A stretch of DNA of 64,000 bases from positions 1-64,000 of the forward strand of contig CAITIE010000125.1 in assembly GCA_903892355.1 (NCBI GenBank), in the 5' to 3' direction. This DNA is from an uncultured Pirellula sp. (lineage in GTDB: Bacteria > Planctomycetota > Planctomycetia > Pirellulales > Pirellulaceae). A program made the translations under genes and the position numbers. Below the pieces are notes generated by a model. It did not search any database. It saw only the letters and a list, made by a program, of their open reading frames with translations, and had not been told where the DNA came from. This document shows, one piece after another, positions 9,501 to 17,658 of this stretch. Position 1 is the first letter of the stretch. Each line of letters opens with the position of its first letter.

Positions 9501-9839
9501 GCCGACCCCGATACCGTCGCAGACCAAAGCTTGCGAGACCAGGACTCCCTCGCTCACCCGCGCGGCATCTTTATCCCCATCGACGCCATCCCCATCGAAG
9601 CCGGGATCCTCGAGGGCAGACGAAGCCCAGCATGTGGTTCCTCCCACGCTCCCATGCCATCCCACGATCCCTCGAAGTAATTCGGTGGACAGTTGGCCAC
9701 CGACAAGGATCTGGAGCGTGGCGACGAGGGAGACAATCCATGGCGTAGCGATCCGTCGTGTGCGCACGATGACATACCATTTTTCGTTGGTGTTCAGAGG
9801 CAAGACCGTCGGAATCCCCCGCGATATCGCCAGTGCCAA
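6525..9839 (-). CDS. Large exported protein of unknown function (about 1100 aa)
   Basis: No family was recognised with confidence. The N-terminal region has basic residues followed by a hydrophobic segment (I-V-S-L-V-A-T-L-Q-I-L-V-G-G), consistent with a signal peptide or membrane anchor. The rest is mixed alpha/beta with no clear motif. A middle part (about residues 400-590) alternates short strands and helices in a way reminiscent of DUF3352-like proteins, but this is only an impression. The C-terminal 50 residues are Lys/Arg/Pro/Gly-rich. The start is uncertain: the longest frame uses TTG at 9839, and a GTG at 9767 sits closer to the hydrophobic segment. It is divergent from the ThiO-like gene and is followed by the RNase HII-like gene. 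Confidence 0.7.
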   Translation of the reverse strand: MALAISRGIPTVLPLNTNEKWYVIVRTRRIATPWIVSLVATLQILVGGQLSTELLRGIVGWHGSVGGTTCWASSALEDPGFDGDGVDGDKDAARVSEGVLVSQALVCDGIGVGYVVIPAGQIAADATVRVLVHEANDRILYPAVEIRSIDPEPEGPADRKGAFRPGGGALLKRLKDALERVREHINPPEYVLIHFLFVGAAPLQITLSGEIEREVTVVPAVLGASEAPKRFRVPLQEWWTGMLQQCQRQIDRSDYPTLIERYLINMLGVRFGFDVPELLKAKTKPSSKQTDPLPTMSLIAGTESLRDQLRQEQLSLSISSNKANVAIPSPPRWKDAPLPDSVDGKSIDAIPIEPIANVVPPECLYIRFGSFANYLWFQQLSQSRGGDIAQLALLRGFNYETNQRAERMLNTKMNYVSKLFGDAVISDMAFIGYDLYLQEGPTMGVVFEARNLDLLRSSFQQEREATRQRLADQGCKLQTLEIEGSQVSFLSTPDNQVRSFVVEADPYLFVTTSQELAKRFIQVQRSKESLASLPAFRFARLMMPIDNKYDVFAYFSSPFFRNLISPHYQIELRRRLRATAAIETIDTATMIAASEKKQGFRIPATWFQPGRDLRPAGGIESVVAKRDDGEARWPSVEQLIEQNYLPGWFQVRADGSQTIRMGDSWIDSARGRRGSFLPIADVPMVDCTDAEAAEYRAAADFYSRQWEQTDPLMFGLRRYSHPDIPKAERIAIEGYIAPFGSDKYGWVGLLLAPPLDTQVHLPDDDVINLQFRLRGFQDRRNSVPDHFIFAGLKDLMPPLPEETKGLIATLRILKSLPAYIGAWPKPAVLDQLPLGLGGGPPDLMGFSRSLLGLWRWQMGGFSILSFDRSILETCAMAIKIVPAEDFAQARATIRDLSKSKLSAWFNTFSFRQAAQTTRGNLLLLDSVQQQLGIAPEAAKDRVEQLLDAKLQCALGGEYRLEKGRWISTAWPEKLDLAPGAEHSTIGYDTLHTIPPKEYVAPWLEWFRGSQVHLTQLPERLVVIGHLDMEPLPVNPKGNGGDGAEAAALPKLNFDIYNLPFQMFNSDKPKKGQNSEAGSNPPQGEVKQKREPKKRGPAEPNQRRF

Positions 9840-10009
9840 GCGATCCAGCGGAACGGGACGGTGGTCTTGCCAAGGTTTTGGATAAGTCGATCTATTCTAA
9901 GGGGGAGTCACGCTATTCTATGGGGAGTCAGGGACAGGAAGAAGTTCTAACCCAGGGCCAAGAGCCAATTCTGGAGGGCAGAATCCAAATCGCTAGTAGA
10001 ATAGGGGGC

Positions 10010-11272
10010 ATGGAAAAATATGATCTAGTTGTTTGCGGTGGTGGTGTGATCGGGTTATCGATCGCATTCGAAGCTGCTGTGCATGGTTGGAAGGTTGCCA
10101 TCCTCGAGGCGGGGGAGTTTGGCAAGGAGTCTTCGTGGGCAGGCGCTGGCATTCTTCCTGCTGGAGCCTCTATTCCTGCCCATGATCCGATCGAGCAACT
10201 CCGTAGCTTAGCACATCGCTTGCATCCGGTTTGGTCGAAAAGATTACGTGAACTAACTGGGATCGATAATGAGTACCGTGCATGCGGAGGACTCTACGTC
10301 GCTCTGACCCCTGCCGAACGAGCGACCTTGCTAGCAAATCGGATGTGGTGGGAGGAGCACGGGATTCCAGTGGAGCATTGGCCTCAGGAAAAAGCTCTGC
10401 AAAATTTGCCCGGACTCGAAGGCTTGATAGCGCGGTCCCCCAAATGCGATTTTTGGTTTGTTCAGGGGGATTGCCGCGTACGCAACCCCCGCCACTTACA
10501 AGCGCTGATCATAGGATGCGAAAAACTTGGGGTGAACATGCGCACTCATTGCCGCGTAGAAGGTTGGTCGACCGGCAACAACCGAATCATGGCAGCCAAG
10601 TATTCTTCGGGCGCTGCATCCCGAAGAGTTGCCAGAAATATTGGGGCTATGCAATTGCGCTCCGAAATAGTTTCAGGCGGAGCGAGCCAATTGGACAGCC
10701 ACCATGAAATCCGGGGTGATCGGTTCTGCGTTGCTGCAGGAGCCTGGACTGCCAACCTGCTGGAACCTTTGCAGATCGCCACAGGTGTTTTGCCGGTGCG
10801 TGGACAGATGGTTTTGTATCGCTGCGAAAAACCTCCGTTCCCAATGGTGATCCACGAAGGAAATCGGTATCTCGTTCCCCGTGATGATGGTCGCGTTCTA
10901 GCTGGATCATGCGAGGAAGAAGTCGGATTTGATGCAACGACGACACCAGAAATGATCGACCAGCTCCGAAATTGGGCCGAGGGCATCTGGCCGGACCTTG
11001 CCCAAACTCCCATCGAGAGGACTTGGGCTGGACTACGTCCGGGCTCCTTCGATTCCTTTCCCTACATGGGGACACTGCATCCCTTCGAAAACGCGTATAT
11101 TGCTTCTGGTCATTTTCGGCACGGCCTGCATTGGTCTACGGCCACAGCTACGCTCATGATGGAATGGATGAAACGTGAAACGACGTCGATCGATATTTCA
11201 CCTTTCTGCGTGCAACGAGGACAATCTCAAGGCAGAACCAATTGGACCACCACTTCCGGGAATCGGTACTGA
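10010..11272 (+). CDS. thiO: FAD-dependent glycine oxidase-like protein (ThiO family)
   Basis: A 420-residue FAD-dependent amine oxidoreductase of the DAO fold. The N-terminal dinucleotide-binding motif is V-V-C-G-G-G-V-I-G-L-S with the acidic residue of I-L-E-A-G following; S-S-W-A-G-A-G-I-L is the second FAD contact typical of ThiO. Near the C-terminus, R-T-W-A-G-L-R-P-G and S-G-H-F-R-H-G match the substrate-binding segments. ThiO oxidises glycine to the imine used for the thiazole of thiamine; other D-amino acids are possible substrates. The ATG at 10010 places the Rossmann motif at the usual distance and has an AGGGGG run just upstream; a longer GTG frame from 9833 lacks family-like sequence. 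No other thiamine genes are nearby. Confidence 0.82.
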   Translation: MEKYDLVVCGGGVIGLSIAFEAAVHGWKVAILEAGEFGKESSWAGAGILPAGASIPAHDPIEQLRSLAHRLHPVWSKRLRELTGIDNEYRACGGLYVALTPAERATLLANRMWWEEHGIPVEHWPQEKALQNLPGLEGLIARSPKCDFWFVQGDCRVRNPRHLQALIIGCEKLGVNMRTHCRVEGWSTGNNRIMAAKYSSGAASRRVARNIGAMQLRSEIVSGGASQLDSHHEIRGDRFCVAAGAWTANLLEPLQIATGVLPVRGQMVLYRCEKPPFPMVIHEGNRYLVPRDDGRVLAGSCEEEVGFDATTTPEMIDQLRNWAEGIWPDLAQTPIERTWAGLRPGSFDSFPYMGTLHPFENAYIASGHFRHGLHWSTATATLMMEWMKRETTSIDISPFCVQRGQSQGRTNWTTTSGNRY

Positions 11273-11321
11273 CCAGGCGACCTGCTGCGTCAGTTTTGAA
11301 TACGTCAGGATTGGAATTTCG

Positions 11322-14300
11322 ATGAAGACGACAGTTCATGCTTTTGGGGGCAATTCGAATCGGAGCCCTTCACCATCCGCCCTGAGAGGGTTGTTACTCG
11401 CAAGCGTATGGTGCGTGGTCGTAATCGCGGGATGCCAAAACAAGAGTTCTCAAGCCCCACCCTCGGACGTTGGGAAAACGTCCCAGTCAACCAACAAATC
11501 GAACGACGATTCATCGACTGCCAGCGAGAGGCAATCTGGAGGCACCTCGAGTACCGGAAGTTCGAGTACCGGAAGTTCGTCGACGAGCGATGGTGGTGAG
11601 GGCAGCGATTCCAAATCCTACGAGGCCCGATTTCGAAAAGCGGTCGAGGCATTCGATCTCGGCCAAGCCGACGACGCGTGGAAGCAAGTGAAGGAGTTGA
11701 CGTTGATCAAACCTAAAGATCCTGAATTGATTTTTCTCGCAGCGAGAGTGCTCGCGGCGAGAAACGACATTTCGGGAGCTCTTAAGTTGATTCAGCAAAT
11801 CCCCGAGGATGCTCCGCAAGCGGGTCCAGCCAGTGGTCAGGCAGCAGAATGGTTGGTTGCTAAAGGAGATTTACGCGCTGCGGAAGCAAAGCTTCTGAAG
11901 TTGATCAAGCAGTATCCGAACGCCGTCCCGGGCTTGCGACTTTTAGCACGACTTTACAACGCCGAGGGTCGGCGTTGGGAGGCACAGCGTTATCTTGATC
12001 GATTGATTCGTCTAGGTGATTTCACGATGGGTGAATTGCTGGCCACCATCGACTGCAGAGACTATTACGATGAGGAAACGACCCGGAACGCGTTTGCTAC
12101 CGCATTCCCGGACGATCCCTACGTACAGTTCGCTCTGATTCGAACCAAACTGCTCCGCAACGCCTACGGCACCTATGTCCAAGAACTACAGACCATGTCC
12201 AAGGAAAACCCGGACATGCTGGAACCATGGGTCTGGGCCGGAACATCACTTCTCGAACTCGACAGACTCGGCGATCTCTCAGAGTGGTTGAGGAAAAAAC
12301 CTGGTGGCGCTGAACGCCATCCCGAGTATTGGTACGCCCTCGGTGGCCTGGTGCTTCGATCCGAAAAATACGAGAACGCGGCGAGGTGCTTTTGCGAAGC
12401 TATCCGTTTGGACCGTCGCCACGTTGCGGCTTACCAAGGCCTCTCCGATGCTCTTCTGGGAATGCAACGCATCGACGATGCGCAGCGGGTCAGAAAAATG
12501 GGAAATGACTTAGTGACCATCAACGATTTAACCCAGCAGATTTCCTACAACTACGGGGCTGCGGATCTGTTTTCAAAGATTGCGCTATTGTTTCAAGGAC
12601 TTGGCGATGACGTTGCAGCTTTTGCTTGGGAAGCGACCGGTTTAGCGATCGGTAAGCTTCCCATGACAGAGGGTTTGAAAACTGAACAACAAGCTCTCCG
12701 CAAGGGAAAACTTCGGGAGCCCTCGGTGCTCGATGGATTGGACTATGAAAAATGGGAGCTACCTACCAATTTTTCAGATGGGCTTCCGACCGCGACCGAC
12801 TCTGCACTAGCAAATAAGGGGGACGATCGGACGCGAGACAATGGAATACTTTTGGAAGACGTGGCCGGGCAATTGGGCGTCGACTGCGCCTACGATAACG
12901 GCTCCAAACCCAACCGTGGCTGGTACACTATCGAAGGCGTAGGCGGTGGCGTAAATGCATTCGATTATGACCGAGACGGTTGGCCTGATCTGTCGTTCTC
13001 CCAAGCCGGTGATTCGCCCGCTGTTGCAGAACCTCGCTACAAGCCCAAGAGTCTTTACCGTTCCTTGGGTGGCGCAGCGTTCCGGGATGTTGCAATTTCC
13101 GCAGGTGTTGCAGACGTTGGGTATGGACAAGGAATCGGCATAGCAGATATCGACCAAGACGGCTTCGGCGACCTGCTCATTGCCAATTTGGGCGTATCCA
13201 GAATTTATCGAAATAACGGTGACGGAACATTTGAGTACATGCAGATTCCCCAAGTAGATCCACTTTCGCAATGGAATAGTTCCTTGCATGCCGCGGATAT
13301 CAATGGTGATAATCTCCCCGATTTGCTCGACAGCTCGTACTTGTACGGTACGGAAGCAATTACGAAATGGTGCGAGGTAAAGAACTCGGCGCGTGGATCG
13401 TGCAACCCAAAGACCTTTCCACCTGGGAAGAACAGGCTCCTCTACAGCAACGGCGATTGGAGTTGGAATACTGCGAGCAGCGAGTTGCTCGAATCAATTC
13501 AAACAGGCTACACACTCGGTACGCTGGTCGCAAATCTCGATGGTAAAGAAGGAAACGATGTCTTCTTTGCCAATGATGTTTCACCTAATTTGTTGTTGCT
13601 CAGCAAACGAGATGAAAACACGGGTAATCGTGTTATGGTCGAGTGCGCAGCGGCTGCGGGAGTCGCCGTTGACAGTATCGGACGCGCTCAAGCGTGCATG
13701 GGCATCGCGTGTGGCGACCAAAATCGCGATGGGCTTTTGGATTTAATCGTGACGAACTTTTATAACGAAGTTAACACACTCTATCTGCAATCGTTTCCAG
13801 GGGTTTTTGTGGATGGTACGAGACGGTCCAAGCTTGGCGAACTATCGCTGGAGCAACTCGGTTTTGGTTGCCAGTTGGTCGACTTGGACAACGATGGATG
13901 GCTCGATTTTACCGTCGCCAATGGTCACATCGATGACCTGCGGACCGACAACATTCCGTGGCAAATGCCCCCGCAGATTCTTAGAAACGTTCAAGGCCAA
14001 TTTCGATGGCTTCAGACTCCATCGCCAGGCAAGTATTTCGAAGGTCGATGGATTGGCCGCGGTATGCAGATGCTGGATTTCAATGTGGATGGAAAACCTG
14101 ATCTGGTGGCCACCCATTTGGATCGACCTGCAGCGTTGCTTGAAAACCGAACCTCCACTGGCAATCATTTTGTTCAACTCGATTTGGTCGGGACGACAAG
14201 CGAACGGGATGCCGTCGGGGCTCTCATTCGCATTGAATGCGGGGATGAGTTCTGGGTAACGAGCATGTCGGACGGCGAAGGCTACTTTGGCTCCAACGAG

Positions 14301-14471
14301 CACCTCATCCACTTGGGCCTCGGAAAACAGGCCAAAATCAACCGTATTTCGATTGACTGGCCTAGTGGCCAGCATGAAGAATTTGAATCCTTAGAATCCG
14401 ATAAACGGTATTTGGTGGTCGAGTCTGTTGGCATCTCAACGCTTTCCCTGCAAAGTCCAAAGTCGCAATAG
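11322..14471 (+). CDS. TPR / FG-GAP (VCBS) / ASPIC-UnbV lipoprotein (CRTAC1-like), copy 2
   Basis: A 1049-residue lipoprotein paralogous to the minus-strand gene at 1295-4363. The ATG at 11322 gives a signal with lipobox V-I-A-G-C; the longer frame from 11175 would overlap the thiO end. After the cysteine comes a Ser/Thr/Gly linker made partly by a 15-base tandem duplication (AGTACCGGAAGTTCG at 11550-11579), then TPR-like helices, then propeller repeats with Asp-rich loops (DYDRDGWPD, DIDQDGFGD, DINGDNLPD, DQNRDGLLD, DLDNDGWLD), then an ASPIC/UnbV end with ISIDWPSG. Shared strings with copy 1 such as EPWVWAG/EPWVWYG, RHPEYWY/KHPEYWY and AARCF show a duplication. It probably acts outside the cytoplasm as a binding protein; the ligand is unknown. 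Confidence 0.88.
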   Translation: MKTTVHAFGGNSNRSPSPSALRGLLLASVWCVVVIAGCQNKSSQAPPSDVGKTSQSTNKSNDDSSTASERQSGGTSSTGSSSTGSSSTSDGGEGSDSKSYEARFRKAVEAFDLGQADDAWKQVKELTLIKPKDPELIFLAARVLAARNDISGALKLIQQIPEDAPQAGPASGQAAEWLVAKGDLRAAEAKLLKLIKQYPNAVPGLRLLARLYNAEGRRWEAQRYLDRLIRLGDFTMGELLATIDCRDYYDEETTRNAFATAFPDDPYVQFALIRTKLLRNAYGTYVQELQTMSKENPDMLEPWVWAGTSLLELDRLGDLSEWLRKKPGGAERHPEYWYALGGLVLRSEKYENAARCFCEAIRLDRRHVAAYQGLSDALLGMQRIDDAQRVRKMGNDLVTINDLTQQISYNYGAADLFSKIALLFQGLGDDVAAFAWEATGLAIGKLPMTEGLKTEQQALRKGKLREPSVLDGLDYEKWELPTNFSDGLPTATDSALANKGDDRTRDNGILLEDVAGQLGVDCAYDNGSKPNRGWYTIEGVGGGVNAFDYDRDGWPDLSFSQAGDSPAVAEPRYKPKSLYRSLGGAAFRDVAISAGVADVGYGQGIGIADIDQDGFGDLLIANLGVSRIYRNNGDGTFEYMQIPQVDPLSQWNSSLHAADINGDNLPDLLDSSYLYGTEAITKWCEVKNSARGSCNPKTFPPGKNRLLYSNGDWSWNTASSELLESIQTGYTLGTLVANLDGKEGNDVFFANDVSPNLLLLSKRDENTGNRVMVECAAAAGVAVDSIGRAQACMGIACGDQNRDGLLDLIVTNFYNEVNTLYLQSFPGVFVDGTRRSKLGELSLEQLGFGCQLVDLDNDGWLDFTVANGHIDDLRTDNIPWQMPPQILRNVQGQFRWLQTPSPGKYFEGRWIGRGMQMLDFNVDGKPDLVATHLDRPAALLENRTSTGNHFVQLDLVGTTSERDAVGALIRIECGDEFWVTSMSDGEGYFGSNEHLIHLGLGKQAKINRISIDWPSGQHEEFESLESDKRYLVVESVGISTLSLQSPKSQ

Positions 14472-14690
14472 CACAGACCAACGCTGGAATAATCGGATCG
14501 ACCGTTATTGCCACTACCATATCGACTGCTTCGAGGCTCCTTCGGTGAGCCAATCTGTGAAATCTGCGTCCCCAGTGTAAAGCCTGTCATATCTTTGGGG
14601 AGTTTCGCATCTTCCCCAGGGAAGGTATGCGCATATACTCCAGGCGTTTGGTTCAGTGCGGGGTAGTAGTACCTCGCAAGCGTGCTTCGT

Positions 14691-16253
14691 ATGAGTACTC
14701 CGATTTGCATCACAAAACAGAGCATGGATCTCGCCCAGTCATTGGGTGTGTTCTGTGTTCCTTTTTCGCTGGAGCCCAAGGGGCTACGGGATTCCGCGTA
14801 CCTCTGGAAGCTCGAGGGAACGTTCGGAGCCGAGTCGAACTCGGTATTGGAAACGGTTCGGAACGCCGACAGCAGCGGGTCTGAGCAGCTTTTCCAACTA
14901 CTACCCGAGGAATCTATCTTCGCTGTGCCTTTGATCGATGCCACCGCCAAGTGGTTTGGTGTGGGTAAGATTTCGGCACCGGCGACCGATTCGACGCGAC
15001 TTCTTTTGAAGATAGCTCGCGAGGCCATGCGTCGAGGGCATGAATGCAATCGTCAACTGGAAACCGTTGCCAAGTTGGAACACGATCTCAGCCGAGCCTG
15101 GGATGAGCGACTTTGGTTGCGTCAATTGAACACCGACCGAGCCAAACGCAAGGCTCGCAACAATCATTCGCGTCAATCCTTGGAATCCTTGCGATCCATA
15201 CTTCATGCCGAAGCCATGGGGCTCTACGTCTATTCCGATGTTTCCGACGAAATGCAAGGTATGCAATCGACCGTTGCTGGCAAAGGGGCTTGGCAAGTCT
15301 CCGATATGCAGCAATTGCTTCAGCGGATCATCAAACCGGTTTGCGGCGAATCGAAGATTCTGAACGACCAGCAGATCAAATTACCCAATGGGGTTGTTTA
15401 TTCATGCGTGATCGTTCCCATCGGGGATATCGACGCGTCGGGTTACCTCGTTGCCATCAACCGTCGCCCACCCGGTATTTCGAAACCCAGCGATGAAGAT
15501 CGTCGATTCGATAGCCATGCAGCGGAAATGCTTTATGAGCTTTCATCGTTCTTGGTCATCGATGGACAGAACAACCTTTTATTCAAAGAAGGCGAACAAT
15601 TGGTGCTCGGTACGCTTCGAGCGATGAGCAATGCGATAGATGCTCGCGATCCGTACACTCATGGGCACAGCGAACGGGTCGCTCAATTGGCCTACGAGAT
15701 TGCTGTACGGCTGCAGCTATCCGAGGTAGCTTGCCAAGAAATCTACCTGGCTGGCATACTCCATGACATCGGAAAAATTGGTATTCCCGATACGGTGCTT
15801 CTGAAGCCTGCGAAGCTGACGGACGAAGAGTTCGCGATCATTAAAAAGCATCCAGAGATCGGATATCGGATCATCGAAGGACTAGGCAAACTCCGATTTG
15901 CATTGCCGGGGGTGCTTCATCACCACGAGCGTTGGGATGGAACCGGTTACCCATACCGACTCCGCGGCGACCAAATCCCACTCATGGCCAGAATCATTGC
16001 GGTGTCCGATGCGTTTGATGCCATGACCAGCAACCGAATCTACAAAGCGGCTGCGGATAAGGAACAGGCGATGGAAATCCTACGATCCGGAAGAGGCACA
16101 CAATGGGACGCACAAGCGGTTGATGCGTGCTTAAATTATCTAAAAGAATCACTTTCCGCTGAGAATGACCTAGATTCAAACGGTTTAAGTTCCATTTCGA
16201 ATTCCCATGATTGGAGATTGGTATCCCGCGCAATCAGCGTCCTGCAATTGTAA
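14691..16253 (+). CDS. HD-GYP domain cyclic-di-GMP phosphodiesterase with GAF-like sensor
   Basis: A 520-residue cytoplasmic protein. Residues about 140-300 have the predicted pattern of a GAF-like sensor domain after a short helical segment. Residues about 305-490 form a complete HD-GYP domain: H-G-H-S-E-R-V, L-H-D-I-G-K-I-G-I-P-D, H-P-E-I-G, H-H-H-E-R-W-D-G-T-G-Y-P and S-D-A-F-D-A-M-T. All metal ligands and the GYP signature are intact, so it should hydrolyse c-di-GMP. The ATG at 14691 is chosen over a GTG three codons earlier; neither has a good ribosome site. It is followed by a second HD protein and a PilZ protein, forming a likely c-di-GMP response group. Confidence 0.9.
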   Translation: MSTPICITKQSMDLAQSLGVFCVPFSLEPKGLRDSAYLWKLEGTFGAESNSVLETVRNADSSGSEQLFQLLPEESIFAVPLIDATAKWFGVGKISAPATDSTRLLLKIAREAMRRGHECNRQLETVAKLEHDLSRAWDERLWLRQLNTDRAKRKARNNHSRQSLESLRSILHAEAMGLYVYSDVSDEMQGMQSTVAGKGAWQVSDMQQLLQRIIKPVCGESKILNDQQIKLPNGVVYSCVIVPIGDIDASGYLVAINRRPPGISKPSDEDRRFDSHAAEMLYELSSFLVIDGQNNLLFKEGEQLVLGTLRAMSNAIDARDPYTHGHSERVAQLAYEIAVRLQLSEVACQEIYLAGILHDIGKIGIPDTVLLKPAKLTDEEFAIIKKHPEIGYRIIEGLGKLRFALPGVLHHHERWDGTGYPYRLRGDQIPLMARIIAVSDAFDAMTSNRIYKAAADKEQAMEILRSGRGTQWDAQAVDACLNYLKESLSAENDLDSNGLSSISNSHDWRLVSRAISVLQL

Positions 16254-16292
16254 GCCCGGCTTTGCACGACGGTTTGGTCCAATCGGTCCACC

Positions 16293-17267
16293 ATGATTTC
16301 CCCCAGCCTTCACTCGATCCATCCAGCAACGATTCTCCCGAAATCGTACATGGGATTCAACATCTACCTCTCCAACCGAGAGGGTGAGAAACCTATCAAA
16401 TTCATCTCGAGTAATCAGTGGGTGAATGACTCAGATTGTGGAATGTTGCGTGGCAATCCAGTGCTGCGTGTGTTCATTGACTCCAGCTCACTGAATTCCT
16501 ACCGCGAATACTTGGGGAGTTACGCGAATCAGTGGATGTCCGATCCGGATCTTCCTTGTTCATTAAAATCCGCGCTCTTACTCGACTGCGTTCAAGCGAA
16601 ATGGCGACAAGGTGCCGCTTCGAACGATTGGCAATACCTCGCTGGCCTCGCCCGCGATATCAGCGTCCCCATCGCTGAGTTCATCAGCGTTGTTGGTATG
16701 AAGATCACCGATGTCCTGCAGACGATGGACCTGGGTGTTGATCTCACGACTCATTCGCTTCGCACTGCCATTTATGCGACGATTCTCGGGAACGAAATCG
16801 GCTGCGATCGCAAAACGCTGGTTGAGATTTGCATCGGAGGACTCCTTCATGATATCGGGAAACGACACATCGGCGATGAAACTGATGATCACTATGATTC
16901 GGAAGAACGACGTCTAGCGGCCCATCCTACGATCGGTTTTAGGCGACTCTGCCACCTTACAAATTTCCCGAAATTATCCCTCCTCATGTGCTACCAACAT
17001 CATGAGACGATGGATGGAAGTGGTACCCCTGTCCAATTGGCCGATGACGAGATTCATTTCGCTTCGCGCATCTGCGCAATTGCGAATCGCTTCGACAAAT
17101 TGACATCCAACGAAAACCCTAGGATGGCCTATTCCGCAGGTGCTGCTGGGCGCATTCTAGAACAAGACAGATCGAAACGTTACGACCCGGAGATGATGAA
17201 AACATGGCTGACGCTACTCAAGAGTCATTTGAAGAACTCCTCGACCTCTACCCACTTGATTTCGTAA
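16293..17267 (+). CDS. HD-domain protein with degenerate GYP motif
   Basis: A 324-residue protein whose second half (about 150-285) is an HD-GYP-like domain: T-H-S-L-R-T-A, L-L-H-D-I-G-K-R-H-I-G, A-H-P-T-I-G-F and H-H-E-T-M-D-G-S-G-T-P. The HD metal residues are kept, but the GYP signature reads G-T-P and the following stretch deviates from the family. It may be a weak phosphodiesterase or a c-di-GMP or protein-interaction module. The first 150 residues have no recognised domain. An alternative ATG (residue 20) is at 16350. It lies 39 bases after the HD-GYP gene and overlaps the PilZ gene by 64 bases, indicating co-transcription. Confidence 0.82.
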   Translation: MISPSLHSIHPATILPKSYMGFNIYLSNREGEKPIKFISSNQWVNDSDCGMLRGNPVLRVFIDSSSLNSYREYLGSYANQWMSDPDLPCSLKSALLLDCVQAKWRQGAASNDWQYLAGLARDISVPIAEFISVVGMKITDVLQTMDLGVDLTTHSLRTAIYATILGNEIGCDRKTLVEICIGGLLHDIGKRHIGDETDDHYDSEERRLAAHPTIGFRRLCHLTNFPKLSLLMCYQHHETMDGSGTPVQLADDEIHFASRICAIANRFDKLTSNENPRMAYSAGAAGRILEQDRSKRYDPEMMKTWLTLLKSHLKNSSTSTHLIS

Positions 17268-17620
17268 TTCCCCAGAAGATCCGCGACGAACTTCTCAGGA
17301 AGGGAATCGCTGTGTCTGTGCACGGGGATAAGCGAATGGCGCCTCGATTCCGTACCAACGGATCGGCGATCATGTCGTGGATCAGTTCTCCGGAAGCCAT
17401 GCCGCAACCTCAACCAACTCGACAAGTGGTCGTGAGGGATCTGTCCAAGACGGGCGTTTGTATTCTTACCAGCTCCGAATGGTATCCAGAGCAGGTCTGT
17501 AGGATGCAATTTGCCGTGGGCGAGATGACCGCTCGCGTGATGCGGGCCCGTCGACTCGGGCAACGCTGCTTCGAGATCGGATTACGAGTCATAAAATTCG
17601 AACGCAGCGATAGCGAATAA
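17204..17620 (+). CDS. PilZ-domain c-di-GMP effector protein
   Basis: A 138-residue protein with the canonical PilZ ligand motifs: K-R-M-A-P-R-F-R at 43-50 (the RxxxR part) and V-R-D-L-S-K-T-G-V at 77-85 (the D/NxSxxG part), followed by a beta-rich barrel that ends in C-F-E-I-G-L-R-V-I-K-F. About 35 helical residues precede the barrel. It is predicted to bind c-di-GMP and relay the signal. The ATG at 17204 has GGAG 11 bases upstream and overlaps the previous gene's end by 64 bases, an unusually long overlap that suggests tight coupling with the two HD proteins. Confidence 0.85.
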   Translation: MADATQESFEELLDLYPLDFVIPQKIRDELLRKGIAVSVHGDKRMAPRFRTNGSAIMSWISSPEAMPQPQPTRQVVVRDLSKTGVCILTSSEWYPEQVCRMQFAVGEMTARVMRARRLGQRCFEIGLRVIKFERSDSE

Positions 17621-17658
17621 CCCTACGTGAATAATCCAGCATTAGCAATAGTCCAACA

